A stretch of 64,000 nt of DNA from Parahoeflea olei (lineage in GTDB: Bacteria; Pseudomonadota; Alphaproteobacteria; Rhizobiales; Rhizobiaceae), in assembly GCF_001703635.1 (NCBI RefSeq), contig NZ_LQZT01000001.1:359150-423149 (forward strand), given 5' to 3'. A model generated the notes under the pieces. The model was not told the DNA's origin, made no database searches, and saw nothing but the letters and a program-made list of their open reading frames with translations. How positions within the stretch are numbered: position 1 is the first letter of the stretch; every line of letters starts with the position of its first letter. This document shows positions 28,766 to 36,788 of this stretch, piece by piece. The position numbers were made by a program, and so were the translations under genes.

Positions 28766-29422
28766 ATGCTTCCTCCCCCCCTTCGCCGATTGTCCGCCGC
28801 CGCGGCGCTCGGATTTGTGCTGGCCCCCGCCTCCGCCTTCGCGCACCCGCATGTCTTCGCCGACGCGCGGCTCGAGATCGAAACCGCCGCCGATGGCAGC
28901 ATCACCGAACTGCGCAATGTCTGGCGTTTCGATGAGGTGTTCTCCGCCAGCGTGGTGATGGATTTCGACGAGAATGCAGACATGCAGCTCGAACCTGGCG
29001 AACTCGCCAAGATCAGCGACATGGTCACCCAGTCGCTCGCCGAATTCGATTACTACACCAACATCACCCACAATGGCGACGATGTCGCCGTGAAGCTTCC
29101 CGAAGCCATCAAGGTGGATTTCCAGGACGGCCAGCTCCTGATGTTCTTCGCCCTGATTCCCGACAAGACGGAGCTCAAGGGCAAGATCACCGTCGGCGTG
29201 TTCGATCCAACCATGTATGCGGCGCTCGATTTCATCGAGGATTCGGACATGGCGGTCACGGGAGCCGCCTCCGATCGCTGCACGCGCAAGGTCGTCCGGC
29301 CCGATTTCGACCAGATCATCGCCGAAAACCAGGCCTCGCTGACCGAAGCCTTTTTCGAGACCACCCAGAGCAGCGACCTGTCGAAACTGCTTGCCACCCG
29401 GCTGGAGCTGACCTGCAAATGA
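28766..29422 (+). CDS. DUF1007 family periplasmic protein
   Basis: 218-residue exported protein. A signal peptide (RRLSAAAALGFVLAPASAFA) precedes HPHVFADARLEIE, the HPH motif that starts nearly every DUF1007 protein. Further family features are NVWRFDEVFSASVVMDFD, an EF-hand-like DENADMQLEPGEL, and FFALIPDK. These proteins are almost always encoded next to NicO/RcnA metal transporters and are thought to be their periplasmic partners. It overlaps the transporter gene by 4 nt. Confidence 0.9.
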   Translation: MLPPPLRRLSAAAALGFVLAPASAFAHPHVFADARLEIETAADGSITELRNVWRFDEVFSASVVMDFDENADMQLEPGELAKISDMVTQSLAEFDYYTNITHNGDDVAVKLPEAIKVDFQDGQLLMFFALIPDKTELKGKITVGVFDPTMYAALDFIEDSDMAVTGAASDRCTRKVVRPDFDQIIAENQASLTEAFFETTQSSDLSKLLATRLELTCK

Positions 29423-30540
29423 CCCCGACCACCACGCGCAGACTGCTTCTGGCAACGCTGGCGCTTGCGCTTTGTGCCGGCGCGGCACAGGCCCAGTCCT
29501 CTCTCGGCATCGGCACCGCGGAGCCGGCTTTCACCCCGACCGGTTTCGGCGCCTCGTTGCTGCACTGGATCAACCTGCAGCAGCAGGGATTTTACCGGGC
29601 GCTGACCGGCGCCCTGAAGGCGATGCGCGACGACCCCTGGCAGATGTGGGGACTGGTCTCGCTGTCCTTCCTCTACGGCGTGTTTCACGCCGCCGGACCC
29701 GGCCACGGCAAGGCGGTGATCTCGTCCTACATGATCGCCAACGAAGTGGCGCTGCGCCGTGGCGTGCTGCTCTCGTTCTTCTCCTCCATGCTTCAGGCGG
29801 TCACCGCCGTGGCGGTGGTCGGGGCGGCCTATACGCTGCTGCGCGGGCTCTCGATCTCCATGACCCAGACCACGCACATGATGGAAATCGCAAGCTATGC
29901 GCTGATCGCGGCCTTCGGGCTGTGGCTGCTCACCCGCAAGCTGCTGGCGCTGCGGCGCGCAAAGCCCCTGGCCAGCGTCGGCGCAGCCGCGGTGGCGGCA
30001 CCGGCCGGCTCCCATGCGCATGATCATCACGCCCATGGCCACGATCACCATCATTGCAATCACGATCACGAACATCACCATCATCATGACCATGGTCATG
30101 TTCACCATCATGACCATCATCACGGCCACGACGCCCATGACGGCCACCATCACGCGCCGGGCGAGGTCTGCGCCAGTTGCGGCCACGCCCACATGCCCGA
30201 TCCGACGATGATTTCAGGTCGCGATTTCAGCCTGCGCGAAGCCTGGAGCGCGGTGATCGCGGTCGGGCTGAGGCCCTGTTCGGGCGCGCTGATCGTGCTC
30301 ACTTTCGCGATGCTGAACGGGCTCTGGCTCGCAGGCATCGCCTCCGCCTTCGCCATGGCGATCGGCACCGCGATCACGGTTTCGATCCTGGCGACGCTTG
30401 CGGTGATGGCCAAGGGCGCGGCCGTGCGGCTCGCCGGCGCCTCGCGCGGCAACCAGGTCGGCACCGCGATCGAAATCCTCGGCGCGGCCCTGGTCACCGT
30501 TCTGGGCCTGCTGCTGCTCGCCGCTGCGCTGCAATCCTGA
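29419..30540 (+). CDS. NicO/RcnA-like nickel/cobalt transporter
   Basis: 373-residue membrane protein with a signal-like N-terminus, then helices carrying FLYGVFHAAGPGHGKAVISSYM (the HxxxGPGHGK-type motif of NicO), LRRGVLLSFFSSMLQAVTAV, and later VIAVGLRPCSGALIVLTFAM. Between helices is a His-rich loop at about bases 30010-30200, containing many HDH and HHH runs and CASCGHAH, typical of nickel/cobalt efflux proteins. Starts inside the DUF1007 stop (ATGA). Direction is probably export; no metal-responsive regulator is adjacent apart from the LysR gene. Confidence 0.9.
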   Translation: MTPTTTRRLLLATLALALCAGAAQAQSSLGIGTAEPAFTPTGFGASLLHWINLQQQGFYRALTGALKAMRDDPWQMWGLVSLSFLYGVFHAAGPGHGKAVISSYMIANEVALRRGVLLSFFSSMLQAVTAVAVVGAAYTLLRGLSISMTQTTHMMEIASYALIAAFGLWLLTRKLLALRRAKPLASVGAAAVAAPAGSHAHDHHAHGHDHHHCNHDHEHHHHHDHGHVHHHDHHHGHDAHDGHHHAPGEVCASCGHAHMPDPTMISGRDFSLREAWSAVIAVGLRPCSGALIVLTFAMLNGLWLAGIASAFAMAIGTAITVSILATLAVMAKGAAVRLAGASRGNQVGTAIEILGAALVTVLGLLLLAAALQS

Positions 30541-30564
30541 AGCCGGGCGGCTCGGGACCCGGCT
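30541..30564 (+). terminator. Candidate weak terminator after NicO gene
   Basis: AGCCGGG and CCCGGCT form a 7-bp stem with a 10-nt loop immediately after the transporter stop. No T-tract follows, so it may only slow or protect the 3' end. Confidence 0.4.
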
Positions 30565-30579
30565 CGTCCGAAAGCGCCT

Positions 30580-30804
30580 TCAGTCCTGTCCGTTCCTGCG
30601 TGCGTTCTGGCGCTTGCCGCGGATCCAGAACACCGCGAAGAAGGCAAGCACGAAGAAAATGCCGACGGCATAGGACAGCCAGGGCGAAATCTCTGACAGC
30701 CCCATCATCATCGCCGGCATGTAGTAGAATACCAGACCGGTGACGCCGAGAATCACGGCGGCCGCAATCGCAGCCGACCGGTTCGAGGTTCCGCGTTCGC
30801 TCAT
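30580..30804 (-). CDS. Small two-helix membrane protein, function unknown
   Basis: 74 residues with two hydrophobic helices (AAIAAAVILGVTGLVFYYMP and LSYAVGIFFVLAFFAVFWI) and a basic C-terminus RGKRQNARRNGQD. AGGGGAG lies upstream of the ATG. The longer open frame upstream is Arg-rich and rejected. It is the last of three minus-strand genes after two acetyltransferases. I do not recognise a family. Confidence 0.6.
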   Translation of the reverse strand: MSERGTSNRSAAIAAAVILGVTGLVFYYMPAMMMGLSEISPWLSYAVGIFFVLAFFAVFWIRGKRQNARRNGQD

Positions 30805-30889
30805 CGCACCTGTACTCCCCTTGCCGTGGGCCTGCCGCCGTGCGGCGCCGCTTCGGCTCTTGTGTGAAGGACCGTGAAACCGGACCGCA

Positions 30890-31366
30890 TCAGTCCGGCC
30901 TCCCGGTGGTCTGTTCGGCCGCCGGCACGGGCGCCGACATGTAGACAACGACGCGTCCGGGCTGCGGATCCTCCCGATCGACCGAAAAGCCCGCCCGCTT
31001 GTACCAGCCAAGCGCCGGATTGAGGCTGTTGGTGATCAGTCCGACCCGTGCCAATCCCAGTTCGCGCGCCCGCGCAAAGGTGGCGTCGAGCAATGCGCGC
31101 CCGCGTCCCTGCCCCGCCGCCGACGGCGCGGTCGCGATCGATTCGAGGAACAGCCGATCCGGCTGCAGCCTGAGGATCAGCACCCCATTGAGCTCCCCGC
31201 CGTCCTCGTCGAACCAGACCTCGCACTCTTCAAGAATCTGCCCGTAATCCCATTCGAGGGGGATCGCCCGGGCGCCGACCGCCGCTTCGGTTCGCGAATA
31301 GGCTGCCTGCTGGAACGCTTCCAGCCGCGCCTGCTCGTCGCGCCCGGCACGCCTCAGCGCGGTCAT
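30890..31366 (-). CDS. GNAT family N-acetyltransferase
   Basis: 158-residue acetyltransferase. Motif A is LESIATAPSAAGQGRGRALLDATFARARELG, followed by RVGLITNSLNPALGWYKRAGFSVDRED. It overlaps the upstream acetyltransferase gene by 4 nt, so the two are coupled. Substrate unknown. Confidence 0.87.
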   Translation of the reverse strand: MTALRRAGRDEQARLEAFQQAAYSRTEAAVGARAIPLEWDYGQILEECEVWFDEDGGELNGVLILRLQPDRLFLESIATAPSAAGQGRGRALLDATFARARELGLARVGLITNSLNPALGWYKRAGFSVDREDPQPGRVVVYMSAPVPAAEQTTGRPD

Positions 31367-32040
31367 GGCGCAGCCTCCCGCAACGCTTCGAGGCGCGCGA
31401 GTTGCTGACCCTCGGCCGTGAAATTGGCCGGATCGAGCCAGGCTTCAAACGCGGCCTTGCGCGCCGGCCATTCGCTGTCGATCATCGAAAACCAGGCCGT
31501 GTCGCGATTGCCGCCCTTGGAGACGATGTGCTGGCGGAACACGCCTTCGAAGGTGAAGCCGAGGCGCGCCGCCGTTACCTTCGAGGGGGCGTTGTCGTTG
31601 TGGCATTTCCATTCGTAGCGGCGGTAATCGAGGTCCTCGAACACGTGCCGCGCCAGCAGGTAATGCGCCTCGGTCGCCATTGCCGTGCGCGCCATCGCCG
31701 GTCCGTGGGCCACGGAGCCGACCTCGATCACGCCATTGGCCGGATCGGCCCGCATCAGCGAGGCCATGCCCACCACGTCGCCGCTGCGACGGCTGCGGAA
31801 GATGTTGACCACGATTCCGTTGCGGGCATTGCCCTCGAGCCAGTCCGCGAGTTCCCCGGCCTGCGCATAGGGCCCGTTCGGAAAATAGCGGATCAGCTCG
31901 TTGATGCCGGCGCCGCCGAGCGCGTCCCACAGCGCTTCGGCATGCAGCTCGCGGCGGAATTCCTCGATCATCACATAGCGTCCGGTGACGGCAAACCCGC
32001 GGGGCGCCGCGCGGGGTGTCCAGGTGCTCAAGTCGCGCAT
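31363..32040 (-). CDS. RimJ/RimL-type GNAT N-acetyltransferase
   Basis: 225-residue acetyltransferase of the RimJ/RimL branch: NELIRYFPNGPYAQAGELADWL, the motif-B-like GVIEVGSVAHGPAMARTAMATEAHYLLARHVFE and the characteristic YRRYEWKCHNDNAPSKVTAARLGFTFEGVFRQH. Members acetylate small molecules or protein N-termini. First of three minus-strand genes; divergent from the aminotransferase, 86 bp apart. Confidence 0.9.
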   Translation of the reverse strand: MRDLSTWTPRAAPRGFAVTGRYVMIEEFRRELHAEALWDALGGAGINELIRYFPNGPYAQAGELADWLEGNARNGIVVNIFRSRRSGDVVGMASLMRADPANGVIEVGSVAHGPAMARTAMATEAHYLLARHVFEDLDYRRYEWKCHNDNAPSKVTAARLGFTFEGVFRQHIVSKGGNRDTAWFSMIDSEWPARKAAFEAWLDPANFTAEGQQLARLEALREAAP

Positions 32041-32126
32041 CGGTTCTGGCCTGAATTGATATTCCGGCCGGGATAGGACATGAGTTGAGGCAACAAGACA
32101 ACCACCCGGGAGAGGAAAAAGCGTCC

Positions 32127-33305
32127 ATGATCAAGCCAATCGCAGCTTTCGACCGTATCGGCGAGGAAAACGCCTTCGCCGTGCTCGCCCGTGCGACCGA
32201 ACTCTCCGACCAGGGCCGCGACATCATCAATCTCGGCATCGGCCAGCCGGACTTCAAGACGCCGGACCATATCGTCGAGGCCGCGATCAAGGCGCTGCGC
32301 GACGGCCATCACGGCTACACGCCCGCCAACGGGTTGCTGGCCACGCGCGAGGCGGTGTGCCGGCGGACGCTGTCGACGACCGGCGTCGAGATTTCCCCGG
32401 ACGATGTGATGATCATGCCCGGCGGCAAGCCGACCATGTATGCCGCGATCCGCATGCTGGGCGAAGCCGGCGCCGACATCCTCTATCCCGATCCCGGTTT
32501 TCCGATCTACCGCTCGATGATCGAGCATGTGGGCGCGCGACCGGTCCCGGTGCCGATGCGCGAGGAGAACGGCTTTGCGTTCTCGGCCAGCGAAACGCTT
32601 TCGCTGATCACGCCCGAGACGCGACTGTTGATCCTCAATTCGCCCGCCAACCCGACCGGCGGCGTTACCCCGAAATCCGAGATCGACGCCTTGGTGGCGG
32701 GCCTTGCCGCCCATCCACATGTCGCCATCCTGTCCGACGAGATCTACGACGTCATGACCTACGACGGCGAGCGCCACACTTCGCTGCTCGGCTATCCCGA
32801 GATCCGCGACCGGCTGATCGTGCTCAACGGCTGGTCCAAGACCTGGGCCATGACCGGCTGGCGCATGGGCTGGTCGATCTGGCCCGAGAGCCTGATCGGC
32901 TCTGTCCGCAAGCTCGCGGTCAATTGCTGGTCCTGCGTCAACGCGCCCTCGCAATTTGCCGGCATCGCCGCGATCGACGGCCCGCAGGACGCGGTGGACA
33001 AGATGCTAGAAGCCTTCGACCGTCGCCGCCGGCTCGTCACCGAGCTGCTGAACGGCCTGCCGGGCGTGTCGTGCATCGTGCCCAAAGGCGCGTTCTACGC
33101 GTTTCCGAACATCTCAGCCACCGGATGGAAGGCCAAGCCGCTCGCGCGCGCGCTGCTCGAAGAGGCTGGCGTGGCGCTGATCGGCGGCCCGGATTTCGGC
33201 GTTCTGGGAGAAGGCTATGTCCGCGTTTCCTGTGCCAATTCGGACGAGAACATCGAAAAGGCGATCGAGCGGATGGGCGATTTCCTGGAAAACCGGAAGC
33301 CCTGA
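32127..33305 (+). CDS. Pyridoxal phosphate-dependent aminotransferase (aspartate aminotransferase family)
   Basis: 392-residue class I/II aminotransferase. It shows INLGIGQPDFKTPDHIVEAA, HGYTPANGLLATREAV, LNSPANPTGGV (Asn binding PLP), LSDEIYDVMTYDG, the PLP-lysine region NGWSKTWAMTGWRMGW, and the substrate Arg in GEGYVRVSCA. The start with GGAGAGGA is chosen over an ATG 14 codons earlier. Amino donor not deducible. Its stop codon overlaps a terminator of the opposite strand. Confidence 0.92.
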   Translation: MIKPIAAFDRIGEENAFAVLARATELSDQGRDIINLGIGQPDFKTPDHIVEAAIKALRDGHHGYTPANGLLATREAVCRRTLSTTGVEISPDDVMIMPGGKPTMYAAIRMLGEAGADILYPDPGFPIYRSMIEHVGARPVPVPMREENGFAFSASETLSLITPETRLLILNSPANPTGGVTPKSEIDALVAGLAAHPHVAILSDEIYDVMTYDGERHTSLLGYPEIRDRLIVLNGWSKTWAMTGWRMGWSIWPESLIGSVRKLAVNCWSCVNAPSQFAGIAAIDGPQDAVDKMLEAFDRRRRLVTELLNGLPGVSCIVPKGAFYAFPNISATGWKAKPLARALLEEAGVALIGGPDFGVLGEGYVRVSCANSDENIEKAIERMGDFLENRKP

Positions 33306-33336
33306 AAAAAATCGAGGGCGGCTTTGGGCCGCCCTC
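33305..33336 (-). terminator. Rho-independent terminator for LysE gene
   Basis: GAGGGCGGC and GCCGCCCTC form a 9-bp stem with a 5-nt loop. On the minus strand it is followed by GATTTTTTT, a proper U-tract. The tract lies at the stop codon of the convergent aminotransferase gene. Confidence 0.85.
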
Positions 33337-33476
33337 ATCGTCATGCCGTTCTTGGGAGGAGTGGATTGGCATGTCGTCTGATCTTGAGAATGCGCCCAAA
33401 CCGTTAACGCGTCCTTAACCTTTGATGGCGCGTTTTGACCCACACCCAGCCCCGGGGCGGCGGCAGCGCGACGCGG

Positions 33477-34112
33477 TCAGATCCGGGCGGTCAGCAGCTT
33501 GAGGCCCCCAAAGCCGAAGGCCAGCGCAAAGGCGCCCTCGAACCAGCGGCGCAGGCGCATATAGAGCCCGACCACCCGGGGATTGGAGAACACCTGCGCA
33601 TAGGTCACGAACACCGCCATGCTCTGCAGGCCGACCGCCACCACCACCGAGGCAATCTCGGCGGGCGTCGCATCCGCCGGCACCCCGACCGCATAGAGCG
33701 CGCCGAAGAACAGGATCGCCTTCGGGTTCGTGAGGTGCATGGCCAGCCCCTTGCCGAAGGCTGCCCGGTGATCGCGCGACGACACCGACCGAAGCCTGAG
33801 CGGCGCGGACGAGAGCGCGCTGCGCGCGCTCTTCCAGCCGAGATACAGCAGATACGCGGCACCGAGATAGCGCAGCATCTCGAACACCCAGCCATGGGCG
33901 AGCATCAGTGCGCCGAGCCCCAGCGCCGCGGCGATCGACCAGGTCCAGGAACCGCAGATAATACCGGCGACAAGCGCCAGCGCCTGGGCGCGCCCCTGCG
34001 CCATCGCGGTGCCGGCAATCGCAAGCGTGGAAGGACCCGGGCTCGCGACCGCAAGCAGCGCCGCGCCCAGGATCAGCGGAAAGTTGATGTGCTCGATCAT
34101 GACGGGCAGCAT
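33477..34112 (-). CDS. LysE family amino acid exporter
   Basis: 211-residue membrane protein of the LysE/RhtB family. The N-terminal LILGAALLAVASPGPSTLAIAGTAMAQG and the internal GKGLAMHLTNPKAILFFGALYAVGV are family signatures, and about six hydrophobic helices are visible. A second ATG four codons in (MIEHINF) is an equally good start. Members export amino acids or derivatives such as homoserine and threonine lactones. No regulator is adjacent. Confidence 0.92.
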   Translation of the reverse strand: MLPVMIEHINFPLILGAALLAVASPGPSTLAIAGTAMAQGRAQALALVAGIICGSWTWSIAAALGLGALMLAHGWVFEMLRYLGAAYLLYLGWKSARSALSSAPLRLRSVSSRDHRAAFGKGLAMHLTNPKAILFFGALYAVGVPADATPAEIASVVVAVGLQSMAVFVTYAQVFSNPRVVGLYMRLRRWFEGAFALAFGFGGLKLLTARI

Positions 34113-34217
34113 CGCACCCGGCCCCGCCGGTCACAAGCCGGGTAGCCATGACATTTTCTGAGGCCATGCTTCAGCGAAAATGATCGATCTGCCAGGTCTT
34201 GCCCGCCTTCCGCGCCT

Positions 34218-34246
34218 AAAAAAGAGGGGGCGCATGGCGCCCCCCC
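34218..34246 (-). terminator. Rho-independent terminator of the dctPQM operon
   Basis: GGGGGCGC and GCGCCCCC form an 8-bp GC stem with a 3-nt loop. On the minus strand it is followed by CTCTTTTTTAGG. It lies 57 bp after the large permease stop. Confidence 0.85.
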
Positions 34247-34302
34247 AGTGCTGGCTTGGGTGTGTTGTCGTGATCAGGCCACCCAATGCCTATGCCGGAT
34301 GC

Positions 34303-35919
34303 CTATCTGTTGACGATCTCGGGTCCCATCAGGCTGTAGGGCAGCCAGGTCGACAGCACCGGCACATAGGTGATGATGATCAGGAACACGAACAGCACCG
34401 CCACGAACGGCATCGCCGCGCGCACCACCTGCACGAGGCTCATGCCGGTGATCCCGGAGGTCACGAACAGGTTGAGCCCGATCGGCGGCGTGATCATGCC
34501 GATCTCCATGTTCACCACCATGATGATACCGAGATGCACCGGATCGACGCCGAGCTCCATGGCGATCGGGAACACCACCGGCGCCACGATCAGGAGCAGT
34601 CCCGACGGCTCCATGAACTGGCCGCCGATCAGCAGCAGCACGTTGACCGCGATCAGGAAGGTGAACCAGGTGAAGCCGTAGCCCAGCATCAGGTCGGTGA
34701 TCGCATCCGGGATCCGCTCGGATGTCAGCACATGGGCGAACAGCATCGCGTTGACGATGATGAACATCAGCATGATGGTCGTCTTCGAGGCGTCGATCAT
34801 CACCTTGCGGGTGTCCTCGTTGAAGAAGGCCCGGCCGGAATTGCGCATCATGAGACCGAGATTGCGGCCCCAGATCGGCAGCCCCGCAACCAGCGCGGCC
34901 GGCACGCCAGCGAGCCCGCGCTCGCCGCGGCTCGAGACATAGGCCACCAGGATCAGAAGCGAGATGATGAGCCCGACGGTGGCCCTGCCGCCGAAGGTCA
35001 CCGTCTCCGCCCCGCTGGTGGCGAAGAAGGACAGGATCATCCAGACGAAGAAGAAGGCGATCGCATAGACGACGCCCGAGAACCCGGCGCGGCTGGCGCG
35101 GCTGTCCTCGGCTGTCGTCCAGGTGATGCCGGCCATCGGCCCCATGTCGCGATAGATGAAGATGGCGATGAAGAAGGAATAGACGGCAGCGACCGCGGCG
35201 GCTTCCGTCGGCGTGAACACGCCGCCATAGATGCCGCCGATGATGATGACGATCAGGAACAGGCCCCAGCCCGCATCCTTGCCGGCGGAGACGATTTCGC
35301 CGAAGCCACGCCAGGGCTCGGAAGGAAGGCCCTTCCAGCGCGCCACCAGATAGATCGCGAACATCAGCATCAGCCCCGCGAGGAGGCCGGGAATGACCCC
35401 CGCCAGGAACATCCGGCCCACCGACACATCGGTCGCCGCCGCATAGACCACCATGACGATCGAGGGCGGGATGAGAATGCCGAGCGTTCCCGCATTGGCG
35501 ATGATGCCGGCGGCGAATTCCCTGGAATAGCCGACCTGGCGCATGCCGGCGATGGCGATGGTGCCGATCGCGACCACGGTCGCCGGAGACGATCCGGACA
35601 AGGCCGCAAACAGCATGCAGGCGAGCACGCTCGCCATCGCCAGCCCGCCGCGGAAATGGCCGACCGCCGCAATCGCGAAGCGGATGATGCGCTTGGCGAC
35701 GCCGCCGGTGGACATGAAGGCCGAGGCAAGCACGAAGAAGGGAATGGCAAGCAGGGTGTAGTTCTGCGAGGCCGTGAACAGCTGGATCGCCACCGACGAC
35801 ATCGAATCGTTGGAGAAGAAGGCGATCAGGATGATCGACGACAGCCCCAGCGACACCGCCACCGGCACGCCCGCGAACAAAAGGCCCAGAACCAGCACGA
35901 ACAGGATTGCGGTTTCCAT
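34303..35919 (-). CDS. dctM: TRAP transporter large permease (C4-dicarboxylate type), extended
   Basis: 538-residue large permease, about 110 longer than the usual DctM. The N-terminal half is canonical (LLFAGVPVAVSLGLSS, LAIPFFVLASAFMSTGG, IIANAGTLGILIPPSIVMVV, GVFTPTEAAAVAAVY). An inserted stretch at about bases 34800-35160 carries an extra two to three hydrophobic helices plus a polar loop (YVSSRGERGLAG), then the core resumes with TTIMLMFIIVNAMLF, GGQFMEPSGLLLIVAPV and MEIGMITPPIGLNLF. Third gene of dctPQM, 6 nt after dctQ. The longer form is seen in a subset of DctM proteins. Confidence 0.93.
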   Translation of the reverse strand: METAILFVLVLGLLFAGVPVAVSLGLSSIILIAFFSNDSMSSVAIQLFTASQNYTLLAIPFFVLASAFMSTGGVAKRIIRFAIAAVGHFRGGLAMASVLACMLFAALSGSSPATVVAIGTIAIAGMRQVGYSREFAAGIIANAGTLGILIPPSIVMVVYAAATDVSVGRMFLAGVIPGLLAGLMLMFAIYLVARWKGLPSEPWRGFGEIVSAGKDAGWGLFLIVIIIGGIYGGVFTPTEAAAVAAVYSFFIAIFIYRDMGPMAGITWTTAEDSRASRAGFSGVVYAIAFFFVWMILSFFATSGAETVTFGGRATVGLIISLLILVAYVSSRGERGLAGVPAALVAGLPIWGRNLGLMMRNSGRAFFNEDTRKVMIDASKTTIMLMFIIVNAMLFAHVLTSERIPDAITDLMLGYGFTWFTFLIAVNVLLLIGGQFMEPSGLLLIVAPVVFPIAMELGVDPVHLGIIMVVNMEIGMITPPIGLNLFVTSGITGMSLVQVVRAAMPFVAVLFVFLIIITYVPVLSTWLPYSLMGPEIVNR

Positions 35920-35925
35920 GGCGGA

Positions 35926-36606
35926 TCAATCCTTCAGCACGTTGCGGTTTTCGGCAACGAGGTCTTCCGCCTCATGTCCGGCAATGATCAGTTCGCGCTC
36001 GCCGCGCCAGATCGCCACCGCCGCCTGCAGCGCGCGAAAGCCGAACAGGCCGAGCCCGATGGGCAGGATCAGATAGGCGATCCAGCGCTGCACCCGCTCC
36101 CTCAGGCCGAACGCGTCCTGCATCCAGCCGGGATAGCGCAGGTCGTCGAGGCCGATGCCGATCTGGTACATCTTCGACCAGTAGACCATGGCGCCGCCGC
36201 GCGTATCCGCGCCGAAAATCCCGAGCCAGGCGGATTCGATCAGGATCACGGCATAGAGCAGCGCGCAGAGCGCGCCGAAGATTGCAAAGGCGCGGAACAC
36301 CGGCCGGGGCAGCATCCGCACCACCGCGTCCACGCCCAGATGCATGCCCTGCTTGAGGCCGTAGCTCATGCCGAACAGGATCATCCAGGCAAACAGGAGC
36401 CGCGTCAGTTCGAGCGCGCCGGTCCAGCCGCTGTTGAAGCCGTAGCGGGCGATCACCTGGAAGAAGGACACCGCGGTGATCAGCGCCAGCAGGACGGCGA
36501 GCACGTTTTCCTCAAATCGCGTGACCGCATCCGGATTGCGGCGCTCCGCGATCCAGAACACCACGATCACCACCCCGGTGAAGAGATAAGGCAGATAGGC
36601 TGTCAT
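35926..36606 (-). CDS. dctQ: TRAP transporter small permease
   Basis: 226-residue small permease with hydrophobic helices at the N-terminus (LFTGVVIVVFWIAE), ENVLAVLLALITAVSFFQVI, RLLFAWMILFGMSYG with KQGMHLGVDAVVRMLP (family motif), and the C-terminal YLILPIGLGLFGF. It has an additional N-terminal helix and a cytoplasmic tail compared with minimal DctQ. Start at ATG with GGGGGA upstream. Second gene of dctPQM; 182 bp separate it from dctP and hold a hairpin. Confidence 0.92.
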   Translation of the reverse strand: MTAYLPYLFTGVVIVVFWIAERRNPDAVTRFEENVLAVLLALITAVSFFQVIARYGFNSGWTGALELTRLLFAWMILFGMSYGLKQGMHLGVDAVVRMLPRPVFRAFAIFGALCALLYAVILIESAWLGIFGADTRGGAMVYWSKMYQIGIGLDDLRYPGWMQDAFGLRERVQRWIAYLILPIGLGLFGFRALQAAVAIWRGERELIIAGHEAEDLVAENRNVLKD

Positions 36607-36746
36607 GCGTTCCCCCGTATGACCGATGCTGCGCGAGCCGGCGTGCCAGAGACCCTCGATCCGTGCGGACACGCCGCGTCGTCAGCCCGCGCACCGCCAT
36701 CGGGCACACGGCTTCGCGCGAGCGCCTCCCGCACGGCAGGCACTCA

Positions 36747-36768
36747 GGCCCGGACCAGGATCCGGGCC
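36747..36768 (-). other. Hairpin in the dctP-dctQ gap (probable mRNA processing/stability element)
   Basis: GGCCCGGA and TCCGGGCC form an 8-bp stem with a 6-nt loop, 20 bp after the dctP stop and without a T-tract. Such hairpins after binding-protein genes usually stabilise the upstream message or partly terminate it, giving more DctP than permease. Confidence 0.65.
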
Positions 36769-36788
36769 CGCATTGCTTCGCTATTGGT

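Noticed and set aside
30010..30140. CAT/CAC/GAC-rich repeat tract
   Set aside because: Same explanation: it encodes the His-rich loop of the NicO transporter.
33371..33420. Short plus-strand frame MSSDLENAPKPLTRP
   Set aside because: Fifteen codons, no ribosome site, directly after a terminator of the opposite strand.
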